Positions 16,062 through 23,933 of a stretch of 64,000 nucleotides of DNA are shown piece after piece. Position 1 is the stretch's first letter. Each line of letters begins with the position of its first letter. The notes under the pieces were generated by a model, which ran no database searches, had not been told where the DNA came from, and saw only the letters and a program-made list of their open reading frames with translations. The stretch comes from Amycolatopsis sacchari (lineage in GTDB: Bacteria > Actinomycetota > Actinomycetes > Mycobacteriales > Pseudonocardiaceae): contig NZ_FORP01000006.1 of assembly GCF_900114035.1 (NCBI RefSeq), positions 62,001 through 126,000 of the forward strand, given 5' to 3'. The translations under genes and the position numbers were made by a program.

Positions 16062-17708
16062 TCAGTGCGCCCCGATCGGCCGGAGGTCCTCGTCGTGCTC
16101 GTCGGCGTGGTAGTCGGTGCCCTCGGTGTCGTCCGTGCCGTTGAAGATCTTCAGCTGCCGGGCGATCACCGTGACGACGACCGCGACCACGAGGTTCGCC
16201 ACCAGCGCCACGAAACCCGGGTAGATCTGCGTCGCCACGCCGTCGAAGGGGTGCCAGCCGAAGATCGACAGCTTGCCCAGCGGCATCGCCGAGCCACCGA
16301 AGTGCGCCTTGCCGTTGGCCGGGTTCGGGATGTTGTAGAGCATGATCAGGCCCCACGCCATGCCGACGGCCCAGCCCGCGATGAGCCCCCAGCGGTGCAG
16401 CCAGCGCGTGTACAGCGCGATCGCCACCGCGGGCAGCGTCTGCAGGATCAGCACGCCGCCGATCAGCTGCAGGTCGATGGAGAACTGCGGGTCGATGAAC
16501 AGGATGAACGCGACCGCGCCGAACTTCACCACCAGCGAGGCCAGCTTCGCCTGGTTCGCCTCCTGCTTCGGCGTCGCGTCCCGCTTCAGGTACTCCTTGT
16601 AGATGTTGCGGGTCCACAGGTTCGCCGCCGCGATCGACATGATCGCCGCCGGCACGAGCGCGCCGATCCCGATGGCCGCGAACGCGATGCCCGCGAACCA
16701 GGCCGGGAACTGGATGTCGAACAGCACCGGGATGACGGTGTTCGAGTCCGGCCTGCCGGTGGCCGCGTTGGTGATCGGCTTGACGCCCGCCGTGATGGCG
16801 ACGTAGCCGAGCAGCGCGAGCAGGCCCAGCAGGAACGAGTACGCGGGCAGCGCCATCATGTTCCGCTTGATCACGTTGCGGCCGCGCGAGGCGAGCACGC
16901 CCGTGAGCGAGTGCGGGTAGAGGAACAGCGCCAGCGCCGAACCCAGCGCCAGGGTGATGTACTGCAGCTGGTTGGTGCCGGTCAGCAGCACCGAACCGGA
17001 CTTCTTCTGCGCGAACGTCGCCGCCGAGGTGTCGATGATGTGCGACCAGCCGCCGAGCTTCGCGGGCAGGTAGAACACCGCGACCAGGATGACGACGTAG
17101 ATCAGCCCGTCCTTGACGAACGCGATCAACGCGGGCGCGCGCAGCCCGGACTGGTAGGTGTAGAGCGCCAGGATGACGAACGCGATCAGCAGCGGCAGGT
17201 GCCCGACGATGCCCGAGCCGTTGAGGCCCATCGTGCGCAGCACCGCCTCCAGGCCCACCAGCTGCAGCGCGATGTAGGGCATCGTCGCGACGATGCCGGT
17301 GATCGCGATCAGCAGCGCCAGCGTCGGCGAGCCGTACCGGCCGCGCACGAAGTCCGCCGGCGTCACGTAACCGCGGGAGCGGGACACCGACCACATGCGC
17401 AGCGCGGGCAGGAAGACGATCGGGTACAGGATCACCGTGTACGGCAGGGCGTAAAAGCCGAGCGCTCCGGCACCGAACACGAGCGCCGGCACGGCGACGA
17501 ACGTGTACGCGGTGTAGAGGTCACCGCCGACGAGGAACCACGTGATCCAGCCGCCGAACTTGCGGCCGCCCAGTCCCCATTCGTCGAGGTGGTCGAGCGA
17601 GGCCGCCGCCTTCCAGCGGGCCGCCACGAACCCCAGGACCGTGACGAACAGGAAGAGCACCACGAAGATGCTCAGCTCGGTCCACTGCAGGCCGTTGCCC
17701 GGCGTCAT
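16062..17708 (-). CDS. mctP: Monocarboxylate/solute:sodium symporter (MctP-like)
   Basis: This 548-residue membrane protein of the solute:sodium symporter family has about 13 membrane segments. Characteristic segments are EWGLGGRKFGGWITWFLVGGDLYTAYTF, SRGYVTPADFVRGRYGS and AFAAIGIGALVPAAIMSIAAANLWTRNIYKEY. The family imports acetate, pyruvate, lactate or propionate with sodium or protons. A small DUF3311 protein is encoded just upstream with a 4-base ATGA overlap, the standard partner arrangement for MctP-type permeases. ATG at 17708 is fixed by that overlap and by the N-terminal membrane helix. Confidence 0.9.
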   Translation of the reverse strand: MTPGNGLQWTELSIFVVLFLFVTVLGFVAARWKAAASLDHLDEWGLGGRKFGGWITWFLVGGDLYTAYTFVAVPALVFGAGALGFYALPYTVILYPIVFLPALRMWSVSRSRGYVTPADFVRGRYGSPTLALLIAITGIVATMPYIALQLVGLEAVLRTMGLNGSGIVGHLPLLIAFVILALYTYQSGLRAPALIAFVKDGLIYVVILVAVFYLPAKLGGWSHIIDTSAATFAQKKSGSVLLTGTNQLQYITLALGSALALFLYPHSLTGVLASRGRNVIKRNMMALPAYSFLLGLLALLGYVAITAGVKPITNAATGRPDSNTVIPVLFDIQFPAWFAGIAFAAIGIGALVPAAIMSIAAANLWTRNIYKEYLKRDATPKQEANQAKLASLVVKFGAVAFILFIDPQFSIDLQLIGGVLILQTLPAVAIALYTRWLHRWGLIAGWAVGMAWGLIMLYNIPNPANGKAHFGGSAMPLGKLSIFGWHPFDGVATQIYPGFVALVANLVVAVVVTVIARQLKIFNGTDDTEGTDYHADEHDEDLRPIGAH

Positions 17709-17983
17709 CGCTGCTCCCCCTCGTCCAGCTCGTCGACGGCGAGCCGGTCCGGCTTGCCCTTCACGACGGGCGTGTCCTTCGTGGTCAGGTAGACCACGGC
17801 CACCGAGGCGACCCCGATGATCACGTAGACGAACTGGAACCAGTAGAAGAACGGCAGCCCGAACAACCTCGGCCTGTCGAAGTTGAACCACGGGGTGACC
17901 AACATCAACAACGGGATCAGCAGGAACAGGTTCCACGGGCGGAACTGCAGCCCCGTGACCTTCCCGGCGGCTTTGCCAGACAT
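17705..17983 (-). CDS. DUF3311 small membrane protein, permease partner
   Basis: This 92-residue protein has two membrane helices (WNLFLLIPLLMLVTPWF and FFYWFQFVYVIIGVASVAVVYL) and a charged cytoplasmic tail (KGKPDRLAVDELDEGEQR). DUF3311 proteins accompany SSS-family transporters and are thought to be accessory subunits. The gene is first in a three-gene operon (DUF3311, MctP, AhpD-like) with overlaps of 4 bases and a 1-base gap. Confidence 0.9.
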   Translation of the reverse strand: MSGKAAGKVTGLQFRPWNLFLLIPLLMLVTPWFNFDRPRLFGLPFFYWFQFVYVIIGVASVAVVYLTTKDTPVVKGKPDRLAVDELDEGEQR

Positions 17984-18155
17984 CGGACCTCGCTAGCACG
18001 TTCGGACGACCGAGCAGCACCTTATGTCCTGCCTCCCGGCTCCGTCACGACCACCCGCGATATCGATTCGGGCAGGGAACGCCCGACTAAGGAGGGTTGC
18101 CCGGATCGCCCTCGGCGGATAGGAAGGTGCGACCGCTGAACCGAAGGGGCGAAGC

Positions 18156-19754
18156 ATGAAGTCGAAGCGCTACGCGGTGGTGATCCCGGCACTGGCCGGC
18201 GCCCTGCTGGCGGCCAGCACGGTCGCCGCGGCGGCCCCGGCACTGCCGTTGAACTCCACGGGCATTCCCGCCAAGTACGCGAGCCAGACGCTGAGCTGGC
18301 ACACCTGCACCTCGGACGAGCTGTCCGGCCAGACGCCGCCCGCGGGTGCGGAGGGTATCGAGTGCGCGACCTACCGCACCCCGCGCGACTGGTACCACCC
18401 CGGCGCGAACGTCGACCTGACGATCGCCGTCAGCAGGCTCAAGGCGACCGGCGATGCGACCGCGAGCGTCCTGGTCAACCCGGGCGGGCCGGGCGCGCCC
18501 GGCCGGATCTTCCCCGCCCGGCTGCGCAACCAGGCGAAGCTGCGCGCACACCAGGAGATCGTCGGGTTCGACGTGCGCGGCACGGGCAAGAGCACGAACA
18601 TCACATGCGGTGGCGCGATCGGCACGGGCAACACGCTCGACCCGCGTGACCGCAGCAGGCCGAACCTGAACCTGATCCTCGACGCGACGAAGTACGCGGC
18701 GGACTCGTGCCAGGTCAAGTCGGGCGAGCTGGGCCCGTTCATCAACACCGACCAGACCGTGCACGACCTGGACCTGCTGCGCGTGCTGCTGGGCAGGCAG
18801 AAGGTCAACTGGGTGGGCTACTCGGCGGGCACGTGGCTGGGCGCGCACTACGCGCAGGCGTTCCCGAACCGCGCCGAGCACTTCGTGCTGGACTCGAACA
18901 CCGAGTTCACCACCACGTGGCAGAAGTCGTTCGACTGGCAGCCGCTGGGCTTCGAGCGCCGGTGGCGCGAGGACTTCCTGCCGTGGATGGCGAAGTACGA
19001 CAAGCTGTACCACTTCGGCACCACGGGTGAGGCCGCTCGGCAGACGTACGAGCAGGTCCGCGCCGCGCTGGCGAAGCAGCCCGTGGACGTCGACGGCGCG
19101 CCGCTGTCGGCCAACGAGCTGGACTCCTACATCGCGTCGAACATCTACAGCAAGCGCTCGTTCCCGTCGCTGGCCGAGTACCTGGTCAACGTCCGGACGC
19201 TGACGCAGAACGCACCCGCCGACCAGCAGGTCGCGGCGAAGCGCGAGGTCAAGGCGGAGCACGCGGAGGACAAGGCGCTCGGCCCGCAGCCGCTCGTCGT
19301 GCCGACCGACTACGACGACGCCTACGACGCGAGCTTCTGGACGATCCCGTGCAACGAGGGCCCGTGGTTCGGCAACCGCCAGACCGCGATCCGGCAGTCC
19401 GACCAGCTCGGCCCGCAGTACCCGCTGCTCGGCTGGGGCTGGCTGATCCAGCCGTGCATCTTCTGGCGCAACCAGCCGGTGCCGCTGCCCGTGCTCAACG
19501 GCAAGGGTGTGGCCCCGGTGCTGATGGTCCAGTCCACCCACGACCCGGCGACGCCGATCGAAGGGGCGCAGCGCGCGCACCGGGCGTTCCAGGGCTCGCG
19601 GATGATCACCGTGACCGGTGAGGGCGACCACGGCATCTACGCCGGCGGCAACGCGGCGGTGGACAAGGTTGTGGAGGACTACCTGGTGGACGGCATCGTG
19701 CCGAACGACCAGACCCTGCCGGGGATGCCGCTGCCGGTGCCGCCCGGCGCCTGA
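18156..19754 (+). CDS. Secreted alpha/beta hydrolase, tripeptidyl-aminopeptidase type
   Basis: This 532-residue protein has a Sec signal peptide (about 27 residues, ending TVAAAAPA). An alpha/beta-hydrolase domain follows, with the oxyanion motif VNPGGPGAPG, the nucleophile elbow GYSAGT, the acid in STHDPATP and the catalytic histidine in GEGDHGIY near the C-terminus. This is the TAP/SlpD-E peptidase layout, so it probably removes short peptides from proteins outside the cell. The elbow is GYSAGT rather than the commoner GYSYGT. The ribosome-binding site is AAGGGG before ATG 18156. A strong terminator follows. Confidence 0.9.
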   Translation: MKSKRYAVVIPALAGALLAASTVAAAAPALPLNSTGIPAKYASQTLSWHTCTSDELSGQTPPAGAEGIECATYRTPRDWYHPGANVDLTIAVSRLKATGDATASVLVNPGGPGAPGRIFPARLRNQAKLRAHQEIVGFDVRGTGKSTNITCGGAIGTGNTLDPRDRSRPNLNLILDATKYAADSCQVKSGELGPFINTDQTVHDLDLLRVLLGRQKVNWVGYSAGTWLGAHYAQAFPNRAEHFVLDSNTEFTTTWQKSFDWQPLGFERRWREDFLPWMAKYDKLYHFGTTGEAARQTYEQVRAALAKQPVDVDGAPLSANELDSYIASNIYSKRSFPSLAEYLVNVRTLTQNAPADQQVAAKREVKAEHAEDKALGPQPLVVPTDYDDAYDASFWTIPCNEGPWFGNRQTAIRQSDQLGPQYPLLGWGWLIQPCIFWRNQPVPLPVLNGKGVAPVLMVQSTHDPATPIEGAQRAHRAFQGSRMITVTGEGDHGIYAGGNAAVDKVVEDYLVDGIVPNDQTLPGMPLPVPPGA

Positions 19755-19770
19755 GTCCCCGCAGTTCGAA

Positions 19771-19808
19771 GGCCCCGTCGCGCGGTCGCGCGGCGGGGCC
19801 TTCGTTTT
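19771..19808 (+). terminator. Rho-independent terminator of the secreted peptidase gene
   Basis: The 14-base arms at 19771-19784 and 19787-19800 pair with one G-U, and a T-rich stretch (TTCGTTTT) follows. Confidence 0.85.
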
Positions 19809-19846
19809 GCCCACAACCTGTGCACAGAGTTGTCCACAGGTTGTGG
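19807..19846. promoter_or_regulatory. DnaA-box-like triplet and 12-bp inverted repeat upstream of the HTH gene
   Basis: TTGCCCACA (19807-19815), CTGTGCACA (19818-19826) and TTGTCCACA (19830-19838) lie 11 and 12 bases apart on one face of the helix. The same stretch forms a 12-bp perfect inverted repeat, CCACAACCTGTG (19811-19822) with CACAGGTTGTGG (19835-19846). It ends 25 bases before the HTH gene start, so it may be that protein's operator, a DnaA site, or both. Confidence 0.6.
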
Positions 19847-19871
19847 AGGATTTGGCGGATAGACTGGGGAC

Positions 19872-20114
19872 ATGGTGCGTGTCCCGCTGACCGAAGCCGA
19901 GCGTGCCCGTGGTGAGCGGCTGGGTGCCGTCCTCCGGGAGGCGCGGGGCTCGCGCAGCATGGTCGAGGTGGCCGCGGAGGCCGGGATCTCGGTGGAAACG
20001 CTGCGGAAGATCGAGACGGGCCGCATCCCGACGCCGGCGTTCTTCACGGTCGTCGCGGTGGCCGACGCGGTCGGCCTGCCGCTCGAGGCCCTGCGTGGCG
20101 CCGTCCCGGCTTAG
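19872..20114 (+). CDS. XRE-type helix-turn-helix protein
   Basis: This 80-residue protein is a single HTH domain: RLGAVLREARGSRSMVEVAAEAGISVETLRKIETGRIPTPAFFTV. TAGACT at 19860-19865 lies 6 bases before the ATG, so it is probably leaderless. The large inverted repeat directly upstream is a likely autoregulatory site. Its last 4 bases overlap the convergent oxidoreductase gene. Confidence 0.85.
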   Translation: MVRVPLTEAERARGERLGAVLREARGSRSMVEVAAEAGISVETLRKIETGRIPTPAFFTVVAVADAVGLPLEALRGAVPA

Positions 20115-20941
20115 CGGAGCAGTTCGATCACCGGGGCGAAGGTCTCGAAGTCGCGTTCCATGACGCTGATGTAGGTCAGGCCCAGCTTTTCGCGCTGCTC
20201 GCGCAGTTGCTCGGCGATCTGCTCCGCCGTGCCGACGAGCAGCGTCGGCAGCTCGCCCAGTTCCTCGGCCGACAGCTCCGGCGCGTACGGCCGCAACCGT
20301 TCCAGCGAGCCGCGGCGGTCGGCCGTCACGTCGACGAACTGGATCAGGACGTTCAGCTCGGCTTCGCGCTCGCCCAGCGCGGCACGCACGAACTCGACGC
20401 GCTCGCGGAACGCCGGCGCCCCCGCCAGCGTCGACAAACTCCCGTCCGGCTGCGCGCCCGCGCCGGTGAAGGCGACGATGTCGGCCCGCTCGGCCGCCAG
20501 CCGGAGCATGCGGTCGCCCCAGCCGCCGATGAGCAGCGGGCAGCCGGGCGCACCGAGCGCGTCGAGCGCGGCCACCATCCGGTCGATCCGCCTGCCGCCG
20601 CTCTCCCACGGGATACCGGCCTCGTCGAACTCCGGCTTCGCGTAGCCCGCGCCCAGCCCCAGCTCCAGCCGCCCGCCCAGGAAGTCCCGCACCGTCGTGA
20701 TCTCGCGGGCCAGCAGCACGGGGTTGTAGAACGCCGCGTTCAGCACGAACGGGCACAGTTTCGGGCGCTCGGTGACCTCCGCCGCGAGCACCAGCGCCGG
20801 GAACGGCGCCGGCATGCCGAGGTGATCGGCCACGCACACCACGTCGTACCCCAGGTCCTCGGCCCTGCGGCACTTGTCCACCCACCCGGCGCGCTCGCCG
20901 GGCGCCATCATGTTGACCCCGAACCGGAACACGCCACTCAC
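20111..20941 (-). CDS. LLM-class F420-dependent oxidoreductase
   Basis: This 276-residue TIM-barrel protein has luciferase-like monooxygenase motifs: GYDVVCVADHLGMPAPF, the LGGRLELGLGAGYAKPEFDEAGIPW segment that contributes to F420 binding, and PLLIGGWGDRMLRLAAERADIV. Proteins of this subgroup use coenzyme F420; the substrate cannot be told. The GTG start at 20941 is directly after a strong hairpin that separates it from pckG. Confidence 0.88.
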   Translation of the reverse strand: MSGVFRFGVNMMAPGERAGWVDKCRRAEDLGYDVVCVADHLGMPAPFPALVLAAEVTERPKLCPFVLNAAFYNPVLLAREITTVRDFLGGRLELGLGAGYAKPEFDEAGIPWESGGRRIDRMVAALDALGAPGCPLLIGGWGDRMLRLAAERADIVAFTGAGAQPDGSLSTLAGAPAFRERVEFVRAALGEREAELNVLIQFVDVTADRRGSLERLRPYAPELSAEELGELPTLLVGTAEQIAEQLREQREKLGLTYISVMERDFETFAPVIELLR

Positions 20942-20945
20942 AGAA

Positions 20946-20984
20946 GCAGCCGGTTTTCCCTTCTGTCAAGGGAAAACCGGCTGC
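20946..20984 (-). terminator. Strong hairpin after pckG
   Basis: Seventeen-base perfect arms (20946-20962 and 20968-20984) with a 5-base loop lie 12 bases after the pckG stop on the minus strand, immediately before the start of the LLM gene. The stem includes AAAA/TTTT but no clear U tract follows. Confidence 0.75.
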
Positions 20985-20996
20985 CTCCGGCATACC

Positions 20997-22820
20997 TCAG
21001 CCGAGCCGCTGCCTGAGCAACTCCAGCTCATCCCGCAGGTTGGACGGGACCCTGTCGCCGATCTTGGCGAACCACTCCTCGATCAGCGGAATCTCCTGGC
21101 GCCACTCGTCGGCGTCGACGTCCAGCGCCGCCTGGATGTCGGCCAGCGGCTCCTTCAGGCCCTCGGTGTCGAGGTCCTCGGCCCGCGGCACGAGACCGAT
21201 CGGCGTCTCGACGGCGTTCGCCTTGCCCTCGATGCGCTCGACGATCCACTTGAGCACGCGCGAGTTCTCGCCGAAGCCCGGCCACAGGAACCGCTTGTCG
21301 TCGCCGCGACGGAACCAGTTGACGTAGAAGATCTTCGGCAGCTTCGTGCCGTCGGCCGACTTGCCGAGCTCGATCCAGTGCTTGAAGTAGTCACCGGCGT
21401 GGTAGCCGAGGAACGGCAGCATCGCCATCGGGTCGCGGCGCACCTCGCCGACCTTGCCCGCCGCGGCGGCCGTCTTCTCCGACGACATCGTGGCGCCCAT
21501 GAACACGCCGTGCTGCCAGTCACGCGCCTCGTTCACCAGCGGCACCGTGGTGGCGCGGCGGCCGCCGAACAGGATCGCCGAGATCGGCACGCCCTTCGGG
21601 TCGTCCCACTCGGGCGCGAGGATCGGGCACTGCGACATCGGCGTGCAGTAGCGCGAGTTCGGGTGCGCGGCGGGCTCGCTCGACTCCGGCGTCCAGTCCT
21701 GCTTCTTCCACGACGTCAGGTGCTCGGGCTTGGAGTCCATGCCCTCCCACCACACGTCACCGTCGTCGGTCAGCGCGACGTTGGTGAACACCGTGTTGCC
21801 CTGCTCGATGGTGCGCATGGCGTTCGGGTTGGTGTGCCAGTCGGTGCCCGGCGCGACGCCGAAGAAGCCGAACTCCGGGTTCACCGCGTACAGCCGGCCG
21901 TCCTCGCCGAAGCGCATCCACGCGATGTCGTCGCCGAGGGTTTCCGCGCGCCAGCCCGGGATCGTCGGCTGCAGCATCGCGAGGTTGGTCTTGCCGCACG
22001 CACTGGGGAACGCCGCGGCGATGTAGTACGCCTTGTCCTCCGGCGAGATCAGCTTGAGGATCAGCATGTGCTCGGCCAGCCAGCCCTCGTCGCGGGCGAT
22101 CACCGAACCGATGCGCAGCGAGTAGCACTTCTTGCCCAGCAAGGAGTTCCCGCCGTAGCCCGAGCCGTAGCTCCAGATCTCACGCGTCTCCGGGAAGTGC
22201 GAGATGTACTTCGTGTCGTTGCAGGGCCAGGGCACGTCCTGCTCACCCGGCTCCAGCGGCTTGCCCACCGAGTGCAGCGCGGGCACGAACGGGCGCTCGG
22301 TGCCGTCCTCGGTCACGAACTTCTCCAGCGCCGCCTTGCCCATCCGCGTCATCACGCGCATCGACGCGACGACGTAGGCGAAGTCGGTGATCTCGATGCC
22401 CAGCTTCGGGTCGTCCGCACCGAGCGGGCCCATGCAGAACGGGATCACGTACATCGTGCGGCCCCGCATGCAGCCCCGGTACAGCTCGGTCATCGTGGCG
22501 CGCATTTCGTCCGGGTGCACCCAGTTGTTGGTCGGCCCGGCGTCCTCCTCGCGCTCGGAGCAGATGAACGTCCGCTCCTCCACGCGCGCGACGTCGCTGG
22601 GGTCCGACGCGGCCCAGAACGAGTTCGGCTTCGCCTCCAGCGGCACGAACGTGCCCGCGTCGACGAGTTCGGAATTGATCCGCGCGGCCTCTTCCTCGGA
22701 GCCGTCACACCACACCACTCGGTCAGGAGTGGTCAGCTCGGCGACTTCACGAACCCACGCGAGCACTCCGCTGTGTGAGGTCGGCGCCTTGTCCAGTCCC
22801 GGGATGGCTACTGCAGTCAT
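20997..22820 (-). CDS. pckG: Phosphoenolpyruvate carboxykinase (GTP)
   Basis: This 607-residue enzyme is the usual length for GTP-dependent PEPCK. It has the P-loop kinase-1a motif [13 protein letters not shown], the kinase-2 motif GDDIAWMRF, the [20 protein letters not shown] region and FFKHW-like substrate residues ([10 protein letters not shown]). It converts oxaloacetate and GTP to PEP, GDP and CO2 for gluconeogenesis. ATG at 22820 follows AGGAGAAGG. A large hairpin lies 24 bases upstream of the start in the leader (22844-22887), suggesting post-initiation control. M. tuberculosis pckA (Rv0211) lies near trmB, as here. Confidence 0.97.
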   Translation of the reverse strand: MTAVAIPGLDKAPTSHSGVLAWVREVAELTTPDRVVWCDGSEEEAARINSELVDAGTFVPLEAKPNSFWAASDPSDVARVEERTFICSEREEDAGPTNNWVHPDEMRATMTELYRGCMRGRTMYVIPFCMGPLGADDPKLGIEITDFAYVVASMRVMTRMGKAALEKFVTEDGTERPFVPALHSVGKPLEPGEQDVPWPCNDTKYISHFPETREIWSYGSGYGGNSLLGKKCYSLRIGSVIARDEGWLAEHMLILKLISPEDKAYYIAAAFPSACGKTNLAMLQPTIPGWRAETLGDDIAWMRFGEDGRLYAVNPEFGFFGVAPGTDWHTNPNAMRTIEQGNTVFTNVALTDDGDVWWEGMDSKPEHLTSWKKQDWTPESSEPAAHPNSRYCTPMSQCPILAPEWDDPKGVPISAILFGGRRATTVPLVNEARDWQHGVFMGATMSSEKTAAAAGKVGEVRRDPMAMLPFLGYHAGDYFKHWIELGKSADGTKLPKIFYVNWFRRGDDKRFLWPGFGENSRVLKWIVERIEGKANAVETPIGLVPRAEDLDTEGLKEPLADIQAALDVDADEWRQEIPLIEEWFAKIGDRVPSNLRDELELLRQRLG

Positions 22821-22843
22821 TCCTTCTCCTGACTTCGACGGGA

Positions 22844-22935
22844 GGAGCCCGCACCCGGACGCGACTGGTTGTCCGGATGCGGGCTCCATCGCCGGCGACC
22901 GAATGGCTTCGCGCACCGGCTGGCGACCGGTGTGC
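22844..22935 (-). promoter_or_regulatory. pckG leader with two stem-loops
   Basis: Arms 22844-22860 and 22871-22887 pair over 17 bases with one mismatch and a 10-base loop. Arms 22911-22919 and 22927-22935 pair over 9 bases with one mismatch. Both are in the probable pckG 5' leader, the nearer ending 24 bases from the start codon. A possible -10 element TACCCT is at 22962-22957 on the minus strand. The rest of the 343-base gap (22821-23163) shows no gene. Confidence 0.55.
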
Positions 22936-23116
22936 TGGGAAATGGGATTCCTTGAGGGTAGCCAAGGCGAAGGCCGGTAACCGAGCCCTGAGCTGTCGGT
23001 TCTCTCACAAGAACGATCAGGGAATCGATTCAGATATCGCTGAGACGGCGTAGCCGAGAAATTTTTCCGGCGTCACCGTGATCTGGCCGATACCCGATTC
23101 GCGCGTAACGGACAGC

Positions 23117-23149
23117 AAAAAGCCGGCTCCCCCGCGGGGAAGCCGGCTT
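23117..23149 (-). terminator. Rho-independent terminator of the DUF6802-type gene
   Basis: Arms 23120-23133 and 23136-23149 pair over 14 bases with one mismatch, and on the minus strand a run of T (AAAA in the plus strand at 23117-23120) follows. Confidence 0.85.
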
Positions 23150-23163
23150 GGGGTGCCGGCCCC

Positions 23164-23862
23164 TCAGTTCTGCGAAATCCACTGCCCGGTGCCGGAGTCG
23201 ATGCGCGCGACCCCTTCGACGGTGTCCCGGCCCGGCGTGCCCCACAACGCGTCGCTGTCGGCGCGGACGCCGTTCACCTCGGTCCACTCGCCGGTGCCGC
23301 TGTGGTCGTACGTGTGCGACTCGCCGCCCGGGGTGATGACCGTCTGCACGTCGGCACTGCCGTCACCGTCGGTGTCGGTGAACAGGCGGGTGTTGCCGTC
23401 GGCGTCGGTGACGACCGCGGTGTCGGCCGTGCCGTCGTTGTCGCTGTCGACGGTGGCGGGCCCGAGCTCCACCGTGCCGTCCACCAGGTCCGCGGTCAGC
23501 TCGCCCTGGTGCCCGGCGTCACTGCCCGAACCGGTGCCGCCGGGCTCGCCGGAGGCGATCCAGTCACCCGTGGTGGAGTCGAAGCGGGCGGCCTCGACGA
23601 CGTTGCCCTCGGTGTCGGTGTGCAGGTACTCGTCGGCGTGACCGTCGCCGTCCGTGTCGACGTACGCGGTCATCGTGCCGTCGGCGTTGTCGAGGCGGAC
23701 CGTGTCGTCCTGCCCGTCGTGGTCGATGTCGAAGTTCTCATCCGCGCTGTACGTCTGGCCCTCGACGGAGATCTCCAGCTCGCCGTCGGGTGCGGTGCTC
23801 GTCGCGTCGGCGCCACCAGTCTCATCGATCCACACGGCCCGCTCTTCCCCTTCCGAGGTCAC
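23164..23862 (-). CDS. Acidic Asp-rich repeat protein (DUF6802-like)
   Basis: This protein of about 232 residues is very acidic and built from repeats of the type DxDxDGxxD (FDIDHDGQDDTVRL, VDTDGDGHADEY, VDSDNDGTADTAVV, TDTDGDGSADVQTV), which resemble calcium-binding dockerin/EF-hand loops. It has no signal peptide or membrane segment. DUF6802 proteins of actinobacteria look like this; function is unknown. I chose GTG at 23862 (VTSEGEERAVWIDE). A reading from ATG 23934 would overlap the stop of the dynamin gene as TGATG and add 24 residues, so translational coupling to that operon remains possible. Confidence 0.7.
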   Translation of the reverse strand: MTSEGEERAVWIDETGGADATSTAPDGELEISVEGQTYSADENFDIDHDGQDDTVRLDNADGTMTAYVDTDGDGHADEYLHTDTEGNVVEAARFDSTTGDWIASGEPGGTGSGSDAGHQGELTADLVDGTVELGPATVDSDNDGTADTAVVTDADGNTRLFTDTDGDGSADVQTVITPGGESHTYDHSGTGEWTEVNGVRADSDALWGTPGRDTVEGVARIDSGTGQWISQN

Positions 23863-23933
23863 TGATCTCGGGAACTTGGACTCACCGTATGCCGGTTCGG
23901 TTCCCCGGCACAACCAGCCAGACCCGATCGGCA

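Noticed and set aside
20946..20984. Attachment site or inverted repeat of a mobile element
   Set aside because: The 17-bp hairpin sits directly after pckG where a terminator is expected. No transposase or integrase is nearby.
18087..20993. A 968-codon minus-strand open reading frame
   Set aside because: It lies antisense to the secreted peptidase and the HTH gene, and out of frame with the oxidoreductase. No domain or ribosome-binding site is visible.
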